Assembly: GCA_050011815.1 (NCBI GenBank)
Contig: JBEKIJ010000018.1
Coordinates: 1-64,000, forward strand
DNA length: 64,000 nt
Reading direction: 5' to 3'
Source: Chersky-840 sp050011815
GTDB lineage: Bacteria > Actinomycetota > Acidimicrobiia > Acidimicrobiales > UBA8190
The stretch's first letter is position 1; each line of letters begins with the position of its first letter. Below, piece by piece: positions 26,010-34,989 of the stretch. A program made the translations under genes and the position numbers. The notes under the pieces were generated by a model that was given only the letters and a program-made list of their open reading frames with translations, was not told the DNA's origin and ran no database searches.

Positions 26010-26080
26010 AGGTTATCGATCACCCGTGTCGGAACGATCTCACCCATGCGTGCATGGCCGGGTGCCTGGGCGCGTACCAT
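26010..26080. promoter_or_regulatory. divergent promoter region for the CPBP protease gene and ftsH
   Basis: On the minus strand TAACCT (26010-26015) ends 7 nt before the protease ATG. On the plus strand TACCAT (26075-26080) ends 6 nt before the ftsH ATG. Both fit leaderless transcription. The ftsH ATG is preceded by GGAGAA, which is too close to act as a normal ribosome-binding site. Confidence 0.45.
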
Positions 26081-26086
26081 GGAGAA

Positions 26087-28153
26087 ATGAGTCCCCCCTC
26101 TCTTCCCGACCGCCGTTCGGGACGTCCCGCCCCTGGTGGGACGGGTGGTCCCGCCTCAGGCGGGCCGGGGGGACCGGCTCCGACCGGGGGTGACCAGAGC
26201 TGGAAGTGGGTGTTCATCCTCCTGGCCGTGGCGGTCGTCGCCGTCCTCATCATCCCGCCCCTCGTGTCGCATCCGGCGGTGAAGAAGATCCAGTACAAGA
26301 GCTTCATGCAGCAGTACGTCGAAAAGGGCCTGGTCAAGTCGGCCACCATCGACAACAACACCGGGATCATCACCGGACAGCTGAAGCTCAACAACCAGAA
26401 CTACTCGGTGCCGGGCCCCGACCCCTCGCTCCCCGACGACGTCAACGTCATGAGGAGGGACATCAGCACCGTCCACTTCAACACCCCCCAGGAGAGCGCC
26501 CTGGGCCAGTGGCTCCCGACCATCCTCATCCTGGTGGTGTTCGTCGGCATCTTCCTGTGGATAAGCAGGCGGGCCCAGGGCCAGATGTCGGGGATCATGT
26601 CCATCGGGCGATCCCGGGCCCGCCTCTACACGACCGAGCGGCCCCGGACGACGTTCCAGGACGTGGCCGGCTATCAGGGGGTCAAGGTCGAGATCAGCGA
26701 GGTGGTCGACTTCTTGAAGTCGCCGCACCGATTCCGTGACATCGGCGCCAAGATCCCCAAGGGCATCCTGCTCGTGGGCCCCCCGGGGACGGGCAAGACC
26801 CTCCTGGCCCGGGCCGTGGCGGGCGAGGCCGGGGTGCCCTTCCTCTCGGTCAGCGGGTCGGACTTCATGGAGATGTTCGTCGGCGTCGGGGCCAGCCGCG
26901 TCCGCGACCTCTTCCAGACCGCCCGCAAGCAGGCTCCCGCCATCATCTTCGTGGACGAGATCGACTCCATCGGCCGCAAGCGCGGCGCCGGTCTCGGCGG
27001 CGGGCACGACGAGCGGGAGCAGACGCTCAACCAGATGCTCTCGGAGATGGACGGCTTCGACCCCGCCGAAGGCGTGGTCATCATGGCCGCCACCAACCGG
27101 CCCGACATCCTCGACCCCGCCCTGCTGCGGCCGGGACGGTTCGACCGCCAGATCGTCGTCCCCCTTCCCGACCTCGAAGAGCGCCTGCCGATCCTGAAGG
27201 TCCACTGCAAGGACAAGCGCATCGGCGACAGCGTCGACCTCGAGCTCGTGGCACGGGGCACCCCGGGCATGAGCGGCGCCGATCTGGCCAACCTGGTGAA
27301 CGAGGCCGCCCTCCACGCCGTTCGGCGCGGTTCGCACCAGGTCGACCAGCAGGACTTCGAAGCCGCCCGCGACCGCGTGCTCATGGGACAGCGACGCGAG
27401 AGCCTGGTGCTGTCGGAGCCCGAGAAAGAGCGCGTCGCCTTCCACGAGGGCGGCCACGCCGTGCTCGCCTACGTGCTCGAGCACGCCGACCCCGTCCACA
27501 AGGTCACCATCCTGCCGACGGGACTGGCGCTGGGCGTGACCCAGCAACTGCCCCTCGAGGAGCGTCACATCTACCCGCGCGACGTCATCGAGGACTCCCT
27601 CGCCGTGCGCATGGGCGGCCGTGCCGCCGAGCTCCTCGTCTACGGCGACCTCTCCACCGGTGCCAGCAACGACCTCGTCGGCAACACCGAGCTGGCCCGC
27701 AAGATGGTGCGCGAATGGGGCATGAGCGAAGAGCTCGGGCCCATGGCCTGGGGCTCCCAGGGCATGGTCTTCCTGGGCGAGGACCTTCTCCATTCCCGCG
27801 ACTACTCAGAAGACACCGCTCGCGTGGTCGACGCCGAGATCGCCAGGATCCTGCGCCAACAAGAAGAGCGGGCCATCGAGCTGTTGAGTCGCCACCGCGG
27901 TGGGCTCGACGCGGTGGCGCGGGCCCTGCTCGAGCGCGAGACGCTCGACGGGAGTGAGGTCAGCGCGCTGGTCGACACCGCCTACGGGAAGCCCGTGCAC
28001 GAGGCTGCGGTCATGGCGTCGCACTTCACCACCTCCAACGGGGCCGCCACCGCGCCCGAAAGTGGCGCATCGGGGAACGGCGCCGAGTCCGACGTCCCGG
28101 TTCCGGTGGCGGAACCCGAGCCCACCGGCTCGACCACCGCCAAGCCCGATTGA
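26087..28153 (+). CDS. ftsH: ATP-dependent zinc metalloprotease FtsH
   Basis: A 688-residue membrane AAA+ protease. A Gly/Pro-rich N-tail is followed by membrane helix 1 (about 40-60), a short extracytoplasmic domain and helix 2 (about 142-160). The AAA domain has Walker A GPPGTGKT at 231-238 and Walker B IIFVDEIDSI at 286-295; the arginine-finger region is RPGRFDRQ. The protease site is HEGGH at 453-457, with the third zinc ligand expected further on. The C-tail is Pro/Glu-rich. It degrades unassembled or damaged membrane proteins. ATG 26087 fits the upstream TACCAT box; the open frame upstream is not conserved. Confidence 0.97.
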   Translation: MSPPSLPDRRSGRPAPGGTGGPASGGPGGPAPTGGDQSWKWVFILLAVAVVAVLIIPPLVSHPAVKKIQYKSFMQQYVEKGLVKSATIDNNTGIITGQLKLNNQNYSVPGPDPSLPDDVNVMRRDISTVHFNTPQESALGQWLPTILILVVFVGIFLWISRRAQGQMSGIMSIGRSRARLYTTERPRTTFQDVAGYQGVKVEISEVVDFLKSPHRFRDIGAKIPKGILLVGPPGTGKTLLARAVAGEAGVPFLSVSGSDFMEMFVGVGASRVRDLFQTARKQAPAIIFVDEIDSIGRKRGAGLGGGHDEREQTLNQMLSEMDGFDPAEGVVIMAATNRPDILDPALLRPGRFDRQIVVPLPDLEERLPILKVHCKDKRIGDSVDLELVARGTPGMSGADLANLVNEAALHAVRRGSHQVDQQDFEAARDRVLMGQRRESLVLSEPEKERVAFHEGGHAVLAYVLEHADPVHKVTILPTGLALGVTQQLPLEERHIYPRDVIEDSLAVRMGGRAAELLVYGDLSTGASNDLVGNTELARKMVREWGMSEELGPMAWGSQGMVFLGEDLLHSRDYSEDTARVVDAEIARILRQQEERAIELLSRHRGGLDAVARALLERETLDGSEVSALVDTAYGKPVHEAAVMASHFTTSNGAATAPESGASGNGAESDVPVPVAEPEPTGSTTAKPD

Positions 28154-28163
28154 GGCCCACGCC

Positions 28164-28193
28164 CGACTGACGGCCGAGCGACTGACGGCCGAG
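28164..28193. repeat. two 15-bp direct repeats in the convergent gap
   Basis: CGACTGACGGCCGAG occurs twice head to tail, followed by a degenerate third copy, filling most of the 58-bp gap between the ftsH stop and the stop of the next, convergent gene. A short GACGG/CCGTC stem can form. No function is evident. Confidence 0.5.
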
Positions 28194-28211
28194 CGACCGT
28201 CGGCCGAAGCG

Positions 28212-29696
28212 TTACGCCGGCGTTCTGCTTCTCTCCGCGGGAGCGAAGGCCGGCACCACGACCACGCCGGGCTCCGCCACGGGCAGCACGTCGAGCTCCA
28301 CCGCCACCGGTTGGTCGGAGACGATTTCAAAGGGAACGGACGCGAAGGGCGGTCCCGCATTCGGCCCGATGACGAGGGGCGACGAAGGCCCGACGCGCCG
28401 CACGGGTTGGCCGCGGTAGCGACGTCCGCTCGGCGTGGTGATCTCGATGGTGGCGGGCCGGGATCCGAGATCGACGACGGCCAACGCCCACGCCTCGGTG
28501 CCCGGCGCCACCACGGCGGGCAGCAGCCAGCGCCTGTTCCCCCCGGGCACGCCCGCGGTGTCGCCGACCTCGGGGATCCCCGCGGGCGATCCTGACGGCG
28601 CGCTCACCTCCCGGCTCACCACGATGCCGGTCCCGGTGCTCGTGAAGGTGAGCGAGTAGGGCACGCCGGTGGGGATCCGGGTCTGGCCCTCGGCGCTCAG
28701 CGTGACCAAGGACTGCGCCGGAATGTGCATGGCCAGGGGTTCGGCCCCGGCGCCCTGGGACAACCCGATGACGACCGACACGTTGGCAGGGGTCGAGGTC
28801 GGGTTGAAGACGTGGAAGGCAACGGTGCCTCCGGGGATTCCGGTGCTCTGGGGAAAGACCCACCGCGACGACGTGGCCGGAGCGCCGAGGGTGAGGGAGA
28901 TGCCCCCGTCCCCCGGCGTCCCCACCGACTGCACCTCGGTGGCCACGACGGCCCCCGACAATGTCGCGACCTCGGTGGCGACGGCCACGTCGGAGGGGTC
29001 GTGGTCTCCGATGTTCTCGGTCACCACCGACCCGGGGGGGACGTCGATGCCCTGATAGGCAGCCGGAGCCAGGTAGCCCGCGGTGGAGGACACCAGCGAG
29101 ACGTTCACGATGGCGTCGGTGGCGTCGGGATTGAACAGAGACAGGATGAGCCCGCCCCCCTGCGAGGTGACCCCGTGCGCGAAGTACCAATTGGCGGCGG
29201 TCGAAGGCGCACACGGCGCCATGCTCCATCCGAGGGGACTCTGCACGGACTCCGACACCGCCACACCGCCGCCGTCGAGGACGACCGCGGCGGCCACCCA
29301 GTCCGTCGTCCCGAGTTGCTGTGCCCCCAAGGCCGCCTGCCCGTCGGCGGGCACCGTCACCGCCACCGACCGGGCCCCGGCCCAGGGGCCCGACCCCGAC
29401 GCAGCCGATGCAGAGGCCGACACCGCGGTCAGCGTGCCGTGCACAGGACGGCCGCCCCCGTTGGTGAGCACGATGGTGGCCGGCGCGCCGCCTTGGGCGC
29501 CGGTTCCGCCCGCGCAGAACCACGCCGAGGACTCGGTGTGGGCGCTGCGCGTCATGCGGAGGACCGACAGCGCGTCGGAGCTCGGCGCGGCCACCGGCGT
29601 CGTCGTGCGCGCCTCCAGCCGGTCGGTGATCCCCACGGCCACCAAGACGGCCACCAAGAGGGCGATCATGAGGGCGCGCTGTAGCGAACCGGTCAC
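28212..29696 (-). CDS. exported DUF5719-type protein
   Basis: 494 residues. An N-terminal hydrophobic segment (ALMIALLVAVLVAVGI) serves as a signal anchor. The rest is a repetitive beta-rich extracytoplasmic region, full of Ser/Thr/Gly/Val, with recurring elements such as GGGLILSLFNPDATDAIVNVSLV and a later similar FHVFNPTSTPANVSVVIG. This pattern matches DUF5719 proteins of actinobacteria, which lie next to a large glycosyltransferase as here. Function is unknown; it may sit in the envelope as a partner of the product of that gene. Its GTG start overlaps the upstream stop by four bases, so it is translationally coupled. Confidence 0.8.
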   Translation of the reverse strand: MTGSLQRALMIALLVAVLVAVGITDRLEARTTTPVAAPSSDALSVLRMTRSAHTESSAWFCAGGTGAQGGAPATIVLTNGGGRPVHGTLTAVSASASAASGSGPWAGARSVAVTVPADGQAALGAQQLGTTDWVAAAVVLDGGGVAVSESVQSPLGWSMAPCAPSTAANWYFAHGVTSQGGGLILSLFNPDATDAIVNVSLVSSTAGYLAPAAYQGIDVPPGSVVTENIGDHDPSDVAVATEVATLSGAVVATEVQSVGTPGDGGISLTLGAPATSSRWVFPQSTGIPGGTVAFHVFNPTSTPANVSVVIGLSQGAGAEPLAMHIPAQSLVTLSAEGQTRIPTGVPYSLTFTSTGTGIVVSREVSAPSGSPAGIPEVGDTAGVPGGNRRWLLPAVVAPGTEAWALAVVDLGSRPATIEITTPSGRRYRGQPVRRVGPSSPLVIGPNAGPPFASVPFEIVSDQPVAVELDVLPVAEPGVVVVPAFAPAERSRTPA

Positions 29697-32600
29697 GTCA
29701 CCACCTCGCGCATCGCCTCGGAGGACGTGACGCCCGGTTCGGGGACTGGTTCAGGCCCAACGGCGGTTCCCGTGAACCGGCGCCGCCGGTGGCGCCTCGA
29801 CCCGCCCCGGCCCAAGGGTCCCCACCACCAGTCGAGCCACCAGGCCCGCCCCGCCAGCGCCGCGGCCAGGACGACCCAGGCCGCCGTCTCCACGGCGATC
29901 TCGACCGCGTGGGACCACGACCCCTCGAACGCCACGGTCACCGTGCCCGGTCGAGCCACGTGGAACGTGGCCGCGTACCCGAAGGAGCTCGAGGCGCGCC
30001 CGACGGCACCGTGCGGTCCGGTCAGGTGCCAGCTCGTGGCCGGAGCCACCGCGTCGAGGACCGTCCCCGCCGGCACTCGACCCGTGACGGCGGTGGCGTC
30101 CGGCGCCCCCAACAGGGCGGGGCGCCACCCGGTCAGCTCCGGAGCGGCGCCGGTGACCGCCAGCGCGGGCGGCGACGGTTGGGCCAGGGTGGGCCGCGTG
30201 GCGCGCAGGGGCAGCGCCACCGAATCGACGAAGACGTCGAACCCACCCTGCGAGATGATCTGGCGCAGGTCGACCTGCGCAGACAGCGCGCCGAGCAGGT
30301 CGCCGGGGGGCGGATGGGATATCGGCGTCTGGAGCCCGGGAATCGACGGTGCCAGCGTGTCCACGACGACGATGTACCGCACGGCATAGGGCGCCAAGAG
30401 CCGACCCAGTCGCACTGTGTCGTGACGACGGGCCAGTTGTATCCCGTCCGCGAATGCGGCCGCCTTCCCCGGCGACGATCCGGGCCACAACCCGGTCATG
30501 TCGGGGAGCCCGTCCTCGCTCACGGTGTAGGCCAACCCCGGCGCCACCTCCCACCCCTGGCCGGGCAGCACGCGCGGGTCTCCGAGCCACAGCACGCGGA
30601 AGTCCCCCTGCGCCTTGGTGGCGGCCATCCAGGTCGTGGCCTGCGCGTAGCCCGACAAGGGGAGGTCCCAGCGCCCGTCCAGGCTGCCGGCCAGCACCGG
30701 CAACATTCCCACCACCGCGGCAGCCGCCGCGGTCACCGCCGCCACCTGACGCCACCCGAACCGGTAGCCGGGGAGGTCCAGCTGGAACGCGGCCACCCCG
30801 AGGCCCACCGACAGGGCGAGTCCCACCCCGGCCGGCACCACCAGCACCTGCGGGGCGATCGCCAAGGGGCCGAGGTCGCCGCGCCCCGCCAGCCAGGCCA
30901 CGAACCAGGCCACCACGGCGATGGACCACGCCCGACCGGCCCAGGCGAGGCGCGACCGGGCCGCGATCAGCAGCGGCAGCGCGGCCGCGGCCAGAAACGC
31001 CCACCCCAGCGGGGTGTCCCCGATGGGCCCCACCGCCAGGCGCAGGAGCTGGCCCCACGTGGCGCCCGTCGCCGACGACACCGGGAGCCCGGCCAGGGTC
31101 TGCCAACGCTCGGGCCCTCCCAACACGGCGAAGGACCACGGTTCCAACAGCACCAGGGCGACCACGGTGGCGCCGAGGGCGCTGGCCATGACCCGGCCGG
31201 CGGCGCGCCGACCCGCCGCGCCCTGGGTCACGACGTTGCCGAGGGCCAGGCCCAGCGCCACCACGAGGGTGACCAGCGCGGCGGGCGGCGCCACCGACGT
31301 GGCCACGGCGTCCAAGAGGCCCAGCGCCAGGCACCATCCCACGAGCGAGTGTCGCCACGCCCGATCGCCACGCCCGATCGCCACGCCCGATCGCCACGGG
31401 CCGGGCCCGGCGCGCCCCTCGACCGGCGCCTCGGGATCGCCCACCGCACCTTCGACCTCCGCCGCCGGTGCGTCGGCGCCCGGCTCGAGCGCCTCGGCGT
31501 AGGGGTCGACGCGCGAGGCCTGTCCGAGGAGGTGGAGGATCCAGGGACAGGCCGCGTAGATGACCAAGGCGTCCCAGTGGCCCGTCGCCAGTGCGTCGTA
31601 GGGGACGGGGATGGCGAGGTAGATGACCGTCGAGGTCACTCGGGCCCAGGCCGTGCCCAGAGGTCGGGTCAGCCGGGCCATCCCCATCGCCCCCACCGGG
31701 ATGCACCCGAGCACCACGATCTTGTCCAGCAACCCCACGCTTCCGAACAGCACCATCCCGGTCAGCCCCAGGATCCCCGTGGCCGGGGTGGTCGGGTCGG
31801 TGGTCCCCACCCCGGTGGGCTGCCACCCCGACAGGAAGTGGTGCATCAGGTTCGTCCACGGCGGCATGGGGAGGAGCTGGCCCACGACGGGGAAACCCGA
31901 CCCGAACAACTGACGCGTCCCGAACACGACCACGAGCGCCGCGGCCAGCCACACCATCCAGCGCGTCGACGTCGCCGGCCCCACCGCCATCCCCGCCGTG
32001 ACCTCGGGCGCCGTCGTCCTCCCCGCGTCGGACGCGGTCTCGGCGTCGGTGACCGAATCGGGGGCCACCCCGTCGCCTTCGTGATGCGCGCCACCGAGGT
32101 TGGCGGCCTCCAGGCCGTGGGTGACGGCCCGTCGCACATAGGCGTTGAGCCGGGCGCTGCCGCGTAACTGCAGCCGGCGCACGGTCGCGTCGTCGAGCCG
32201 ACGGTGCGACCGCAGCGCGGCCCGATCGGCGCGTAGGGCCCGGCGATGGGCGAAGTTCCATTTCCAGGCATGGGCGACGGCGTGGGCGCGGTCGCGATGG
32301 CCCGCCACTCGGGCGATGACGAACTCGGCGAGGGCGAGCAACGCGATCTGCGGGAGGACCCGCACCAGATTGAAGGGTCCGTAGGCCTTCAACGCGGCGT
32401 GTAACTCGTGGCGGCGCTGCAACGACTGCAGCGTCACATGGGGCTGGCGTCCGTGGGCACCCCGGGCCGCCCGGTGCCTCCCCCATCCCGCCTTGGCCCG
32501 TCCCGTCACGACGCCGGTCGCGTCGGCGGTCGCGTCGGCGACGCCGGTGCCAGCAACGGCTGCCGTCGCCGGTCCGGCCGAATCCCTTTCCCCGTCTGCA

Positions 32601-33466
32601 AATTCGGCCGGGGTCGAGGTCCCGTCCGCCCCGCCCCGATCCTCAGGGTCGCCGGCCCTGACTCCCCCTTCGTCCCCGCCGAGGTCGGCCCAGGTCTCGA
32701 GGAGGAACGAGACACCGTCGTTTCCTCTCGGCGGTTCGGGGTGGAGATGGGCGGGCAGGGGGCGTTGCCCGCTGGCGAGCATTTCTCGATGTCTGACGCG
32801 AGCCCCGGGGGCCACCACCACCCGGGCGCCGAGGACCTGGGCCCGCCAACACAGGTCGAGGTCCTCGCCCATGGCGAAGACCTCGGGATCGAACCCACCG
32901 AGCTCGGTGAACAGATCGGAACGCACCAAGGTGCAACCGCCGGGGGCGAGAAAGACGTCGCGCACGGCGTCGTGCTGGCCGTGGTCGATCTCGCCGGGCT
33001 CCATCCGGTCGACGACCGCGCCCCCCTTGTCCACCGCCATGCCGACATGGAGCAGCCTGGTGGGGTCGTCCCACGTCACCAGCTTGGGGGCCACGATGCC
33101 GGCGTTGGACCGGAACGACTCCTCGACCAAGATATGGACCGCATCGGGGTCCGGGGCGATGTCGTCATGACACAACAACAAGAGGGACGCCCCCTCCACC
33201 ATCGTGAGGACCTCGTTGGCCGTGGCGCCGAAGCCCTTGTTCGTCGGCATGATCCGAACAAAAGCCCCAGGAAGCACACTCGCCACGCGCGGCGTGGGAT
33301 CGACCGTGCTGGCCGCGTCCAGAACCAGGATCGACAACTCCGGGTAGTCCTGCGAACCGAAGGCCGCCAGGGTCTCCTCGAACCACTCGCCCGGATTGGA
33401 GGTGACAATGACGGCCACTACCGGCGGAGCGATGGTCTCCATCAGGGCCAAGAGGCTACCCGGCAC
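29693..33466 (-). CDS. giant glycosyltransferase family 2 / polytopic membrane protein
   Basis: About 1257 residues. The N-terminal 250 are a GT-A family-2 domain: VVAVIVTSNPGEWFEETLAA, LLLLCHDDIAPDPDA with the metal-binding DD, and GGFDPEVFAMGEDLDLCWRAQ with the ED base pair. An Arg-rich linker (about 260-460) leads to a C-terminal part of a dozen or so membrane helices with a large external segment. It probably transfers or flips sugar for an envelope polymer. The GTG start at 33466 has GGGGAGG 7-8 nt upstream; ATG 33442 is the alternative. A 13-bp tandem repeat (31352-31398) lies in the membrane part. Confidence 0.85.
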   Translation of the reverse strand: MPGSLLALMETIAPPVVAVIVTSNPGEWFEETLAAFGSQDYPELSILVLDAASTVDPTPRVASVLPGAFVRIMPTNKGFGATANEVLTMVEGASLLLLCHDDIAPDPDAVHILVEESFRSNAGIVAPKLVTWDDPTRLLHVGMAVDKGGAVVDRMEPGEIDHGQHDAVRDVFLAPGGCTLVRSDLFTELGGFDPEVFAMGEDLDLCWRAQVLGARVVVAPGARVRHREMLASGQRPLPAHLHPEPPRGNDGVSFLLETWADLGGDEGGVRAGDPEDRGGADGTSTPAEFADGERDSAGPATAAVAGTGVADATADATGVVTGRAKAGWGRHRAARGAHGRQPHVTLQSLQRRHELHAALKAYGPFNLVRVLPQIALLALAEFVIARVAGHRDRAHAVAHAWKWNFAHRRALRADRAALRSHRRLDDATVRRLQLRGSARLNAYVRRAVTHGLEAANLGGAHHEGDGVAPDSVTDAETASDAGRTTAPEVTAGMAVGPATSTRWMVWLAAALVVVFGTRQLFGSGFPVVGQLLPMPPWTNLMHHFLSGWQPTGVGTTDPTTPATGILGLTGMVLFGSVGLLDKIVVLGCIPVGAMGMARLTRPLGTAWARVTSTVIYLAIPVPYDALATGHWDALVIYAACPWILHLLGQASRVDPYAEALEPGADAPAAEVEGAVGDPEAPVEGRAGPGPWRSGVAIGRGDRAWRHSLVGWCLALGLLDAVATSVAPPAALVTLVVALGLALGNVVTQGAAGRRAAGRVMASALGATVVALVLLEPWSFAVLGGPERWQTLAGLPVSSATGATWGQLLRLAVGPIGDTPLGWAFLAAAALPLLIAARSRLAWAGRAWSIAVVAWFVAWLAGRGDLGPLAIAPQVLVVPAGVGLALSVGLGVAAFQLDLPGYRFGWRQVAAVTAAAAAVVGMLPVLAGSLDGRWDLPLSGYAQATTWMAATKAQGDFRVLWLGDPRVLPGQGWEVAPGLAYTVSEDGLPDMTGLWPGSSPGKAAAFADGIQLARRHDTVRLGRLLAPYAVRYIVVVDTLAPSIPGLQTPISHPPPGDLLGALSAQVDLRQIISQGGFDVFVDSVALPLRATRPTLAQPSPPALAVTGAAPELTGWRPALLGAPDATAVTGRVPAGTVLDAVAPATSWHLTGPHGAVGRASSSFGYAATFHVARPGTVTVAFEGSWSHAVEIAVETAAWVVLAAALAGRAWWLDWWWGPLGRGGSRRHRRRRFTGTAVGPEPVPEPGVTSSEAMREVVT
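31352..31398. repeat. 13-bp tandem repeat inside the giant glycosyltransferase gene
   Basis: Three exact copies of TCGCCACGCCCGA (31352-31390) plus an 8-nt partial copy. Because 13 is not a multiple of three, gain or loss of one copy would shift the reading frame in the middle of the gene. Confidence 0.9.
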
Positions 33467-33529
33467 TCTCGAGCCTCCCCAGGCCCTTTTACCCCCCCAC
33501 CACCACGTCGCCCCGGGCCGGAAAGGTGC

Positions 33530-33568
33530 TTGCAACTGTTAGCAGGTCCCTGTACAATAGTTAGCAAG
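33530..33568 (+). promoter_or_regulatory. strong sigma-70-type promoter with possible operator
   Basis: TTGCAA (33530-33535) and TACAAT (33553-33558) are separated by exactly 17 bp, the best consensus-like promoter in the window. GTTAGCA occurs twice, at 33538-33544 (in the spacer) and 33560-33566 (just past the -10). The whole 40-bp segment is an imperfect inverted repeat beginning CTTGC and ending GCAAG, with TTGCAAC resembling an inverted half-site. A repressor site is inferred. Confidence 0.65.
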
Positions 33569-33605
33569 ACACCCCCCCCGATGTCTCGACAGGAAGGACA
33601 CAGAG

Positions 33606-33968
33606 ATGCCTGAATTCAAAGACGTGACAAACGAGATCACCAAGACCGCCAGGGACGCCGCCTACGTGGTGGTCGGCCTGGGGGTCCTCGGGTTCCAGCG
33701 TGCCCAGGTCCGGCGCCAGGAGCTCCAGAAGCGGCTCACCGACGCCAGCGTGGTCCAGGGCCACATCGGAGACGTGCGCGGCGAGGTCACCAAGCGGGTC
33801 AAGGACGTGGACGAGGCCGTCGAGCAGGTCATCGGCCGTATCGAGGCGACGCTGGTCCCCATCGAGGATCGGCTCCCCGTCCCCGCCCGTGACCTGGTCA
33901 AGCAGGCGCATGTCCAGGCACGCGAGGTACGTCAGCAGCTCCGCAAGCTGATCCTTCAGGCCGCCTGA
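33606..33968 (+). CDS. small all-helical protein, phasin/HBHA-like
   Basis: 120 residues. After a short amphipathic start (MPEFKDVTNEITKTARDAAY) there is a hydrophobic VVVGLGVLGFQRAQVRRQEL segment. Long charged helices follow (VRGEVTKRVKDVDEAVEQVI), and the C-terminus is basic (AREVRQQLRKLILQAA). The layout resembles actinobacterial HBHA-like and phasin-like proteins, which coat lipid or polymer surfaces, but overall similarity is weak and the call is tentative. AGGA lies 9 nt before ATG 33606, and a consensus promoter lies upstream, so it is probably well expressed and monocistronic. Two hairpins follow the stop. Confidence 0.7.
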   Translation: MPEFKDVTNEITKTARDAAYVVVGLGVLGFQRAQVRRQELQKRLTDASVVQGHIGDVRGEVTKRVKDVDEAVEQVIGRIEATLVPIEDRLPVPARDLVKQAHVQAREVRQQLRKLILQAA

Positions 33969-34023
33969 TCCGAGATCCTCGGATCGATCCGCGGTCGGGC
34001 GCCCTGCGTATGCGGGGCGCCCG
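33967..34023 (+). terminator. tandem hairpins after the small helical protein gene
   Basis: The first hairpin is GATCCGAG-ATC-CTCGGATC (33967-33985), starting inside the stop codon. The second is CGGGCGCCC and GGGCGCCCG with a 10-nt loop (33996-34023), followed by a short TTG. Two perfect stems directly behind a strongly promoted gene make a terminator likely despite the missing T-run. Confidence 0.6.
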
Positions 34024-34082
34024 TTGCGCGTGTGGGGTGAGGAGCGGGCGAGGGAGAGGCGGGGCGGGCTGGGTCGGGACGG

Positions 34083-34979
34083 CTAGCCGACGCGGGCGTC
34101 GGCCTGTTCCAGGACGTCCCGGAGCGTGCGTTCGAGGCTGAGGTGCGGCTCCCACCCCGTGGCCTCGCGGAGCTTGGCGAAGTCGCCCCGCACGACGGGC
34201 ACGTCGACGGGCCGGGCCAGCGCCGGGTCGAGCTCGAACTCGAGGTCCACCCCGGCCAGGCCCTGGAGCTGCTTGGCCACCTCGGCGATGGCGATGTCGC
34301 GGCCGCTGCACACGTTGTAGACCTCGCCGGCGACGCCGAGCTCGGCGAGGAGGCGATAGGCGCGCACCACGTCACGCACGTCGGTGAGGTCACGCCGGGC
34401 CGTCAGGTTTCCCGTCACGATGCTGTCGGCGCCGCTGCGACGTGCTTCGACGATGCGCTGCGCCAACGCCGAGACCACGAAGGCCGTCGACTGCCCCGGC
34501 CCCACGTGGTTGAACGGGCGCATGCGCAGCACCGGCAGTCCGTAGGCGAGATGGGCCTGGACCCCGAGATACTCCGCCGCCACCTTGGACGCCGCGTAGG
34601 GCGTCACCGGGGCCAGCGGCGCGTCCTCGGTCACGGGCAGGAGCTCCTCGGGCACCGCGCCGTAGACCTCGGCGGAGCTGGTCAGCAGGACGCGGGGCGG
34701 ATGGGGGCAGGCCCGGGCCGCCTCCAGCACGTAGAGGGTCCCGATGGCGTTGACCTGGAGGACCTCGGAGGGATCGATCCACGATCGGCCCACGCTCGTG
34801 AGCGCGGCCAGGTGATAGACGACGTCGGGGGCGGCCCCCAAGACCGCAGCGCGCACCGCCTCCCCGTCGGTGATCTCCACCTCGTGGTCGATGCCGACCA
34901 CATCGTCCCCGCTCTCGACCAGATGGGCGGTCAGCCACGAGCCGACGAAGCCTCTCGCTCCGGTCACCAGGGCACGCAC
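34083..34979 (-). CDS. NAD(P)-dependent epimerase/dehydratase, GDP-6-deoxy-hexose reductase-like
   Basis: A 298-residue extended short-chain dehydrogenase. The Rossmann motif is TGARGFVGSWL, the catalytic Ser/Tyr/Lys are in LTSSAEVYG and TPYAASKVAAE, and the substrate segment LRMRPFNHVGPGQSTAFVVS is typical of GDP-4-keto-6-deoxy-mannose reductase (RMD). It may therefore make GDP-rhamnose or a related sugar, though the matching GDP-mannose 4,6-dehydratase is not in this window. The start at GTG 34979 has AAGG upstream. It is the last of four minus-strand genes; the three glycosyltransferases before it are likely users of its product. Confidence 0.82.
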   Translation of the reverse strand: MRALVTGARGFVGSWLTAHLVESGDDVVGIDHEVEITDGEAVRAAVLGAAPDVVYHLAALTSVGRSWIDPSEVLQVNAIGTLYVLEAARACPHPPRVLLTSSAEVYGAVPEELLPVTEDAPLAPVTPYAASKVAAEYLGVQAHLAYGLPVLRMRPFNHVGPGQSTAFVVSALAQRIVEARRSGADSIVTGNLTARRDLTDVRDVVRAYRLLAELGVAGEVYNVCSGRDIAIAEVAKQLQGLAGVDLEFELDPALARPVDVPVVRGDFAKLREATGWEPHLSLERTLRDVLEQADARVG

Positions 34980-34989
34980 GCGCCGAACC

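Noticed and set aside
29751..32486. Long frames overlapping the giant glycosyltransferase gene on both strands
   Set aside because: Arg/Pro/Gly-rich composition, no conserved motif; the GT2 and membrane segments fit only the 29693-33466 frame.
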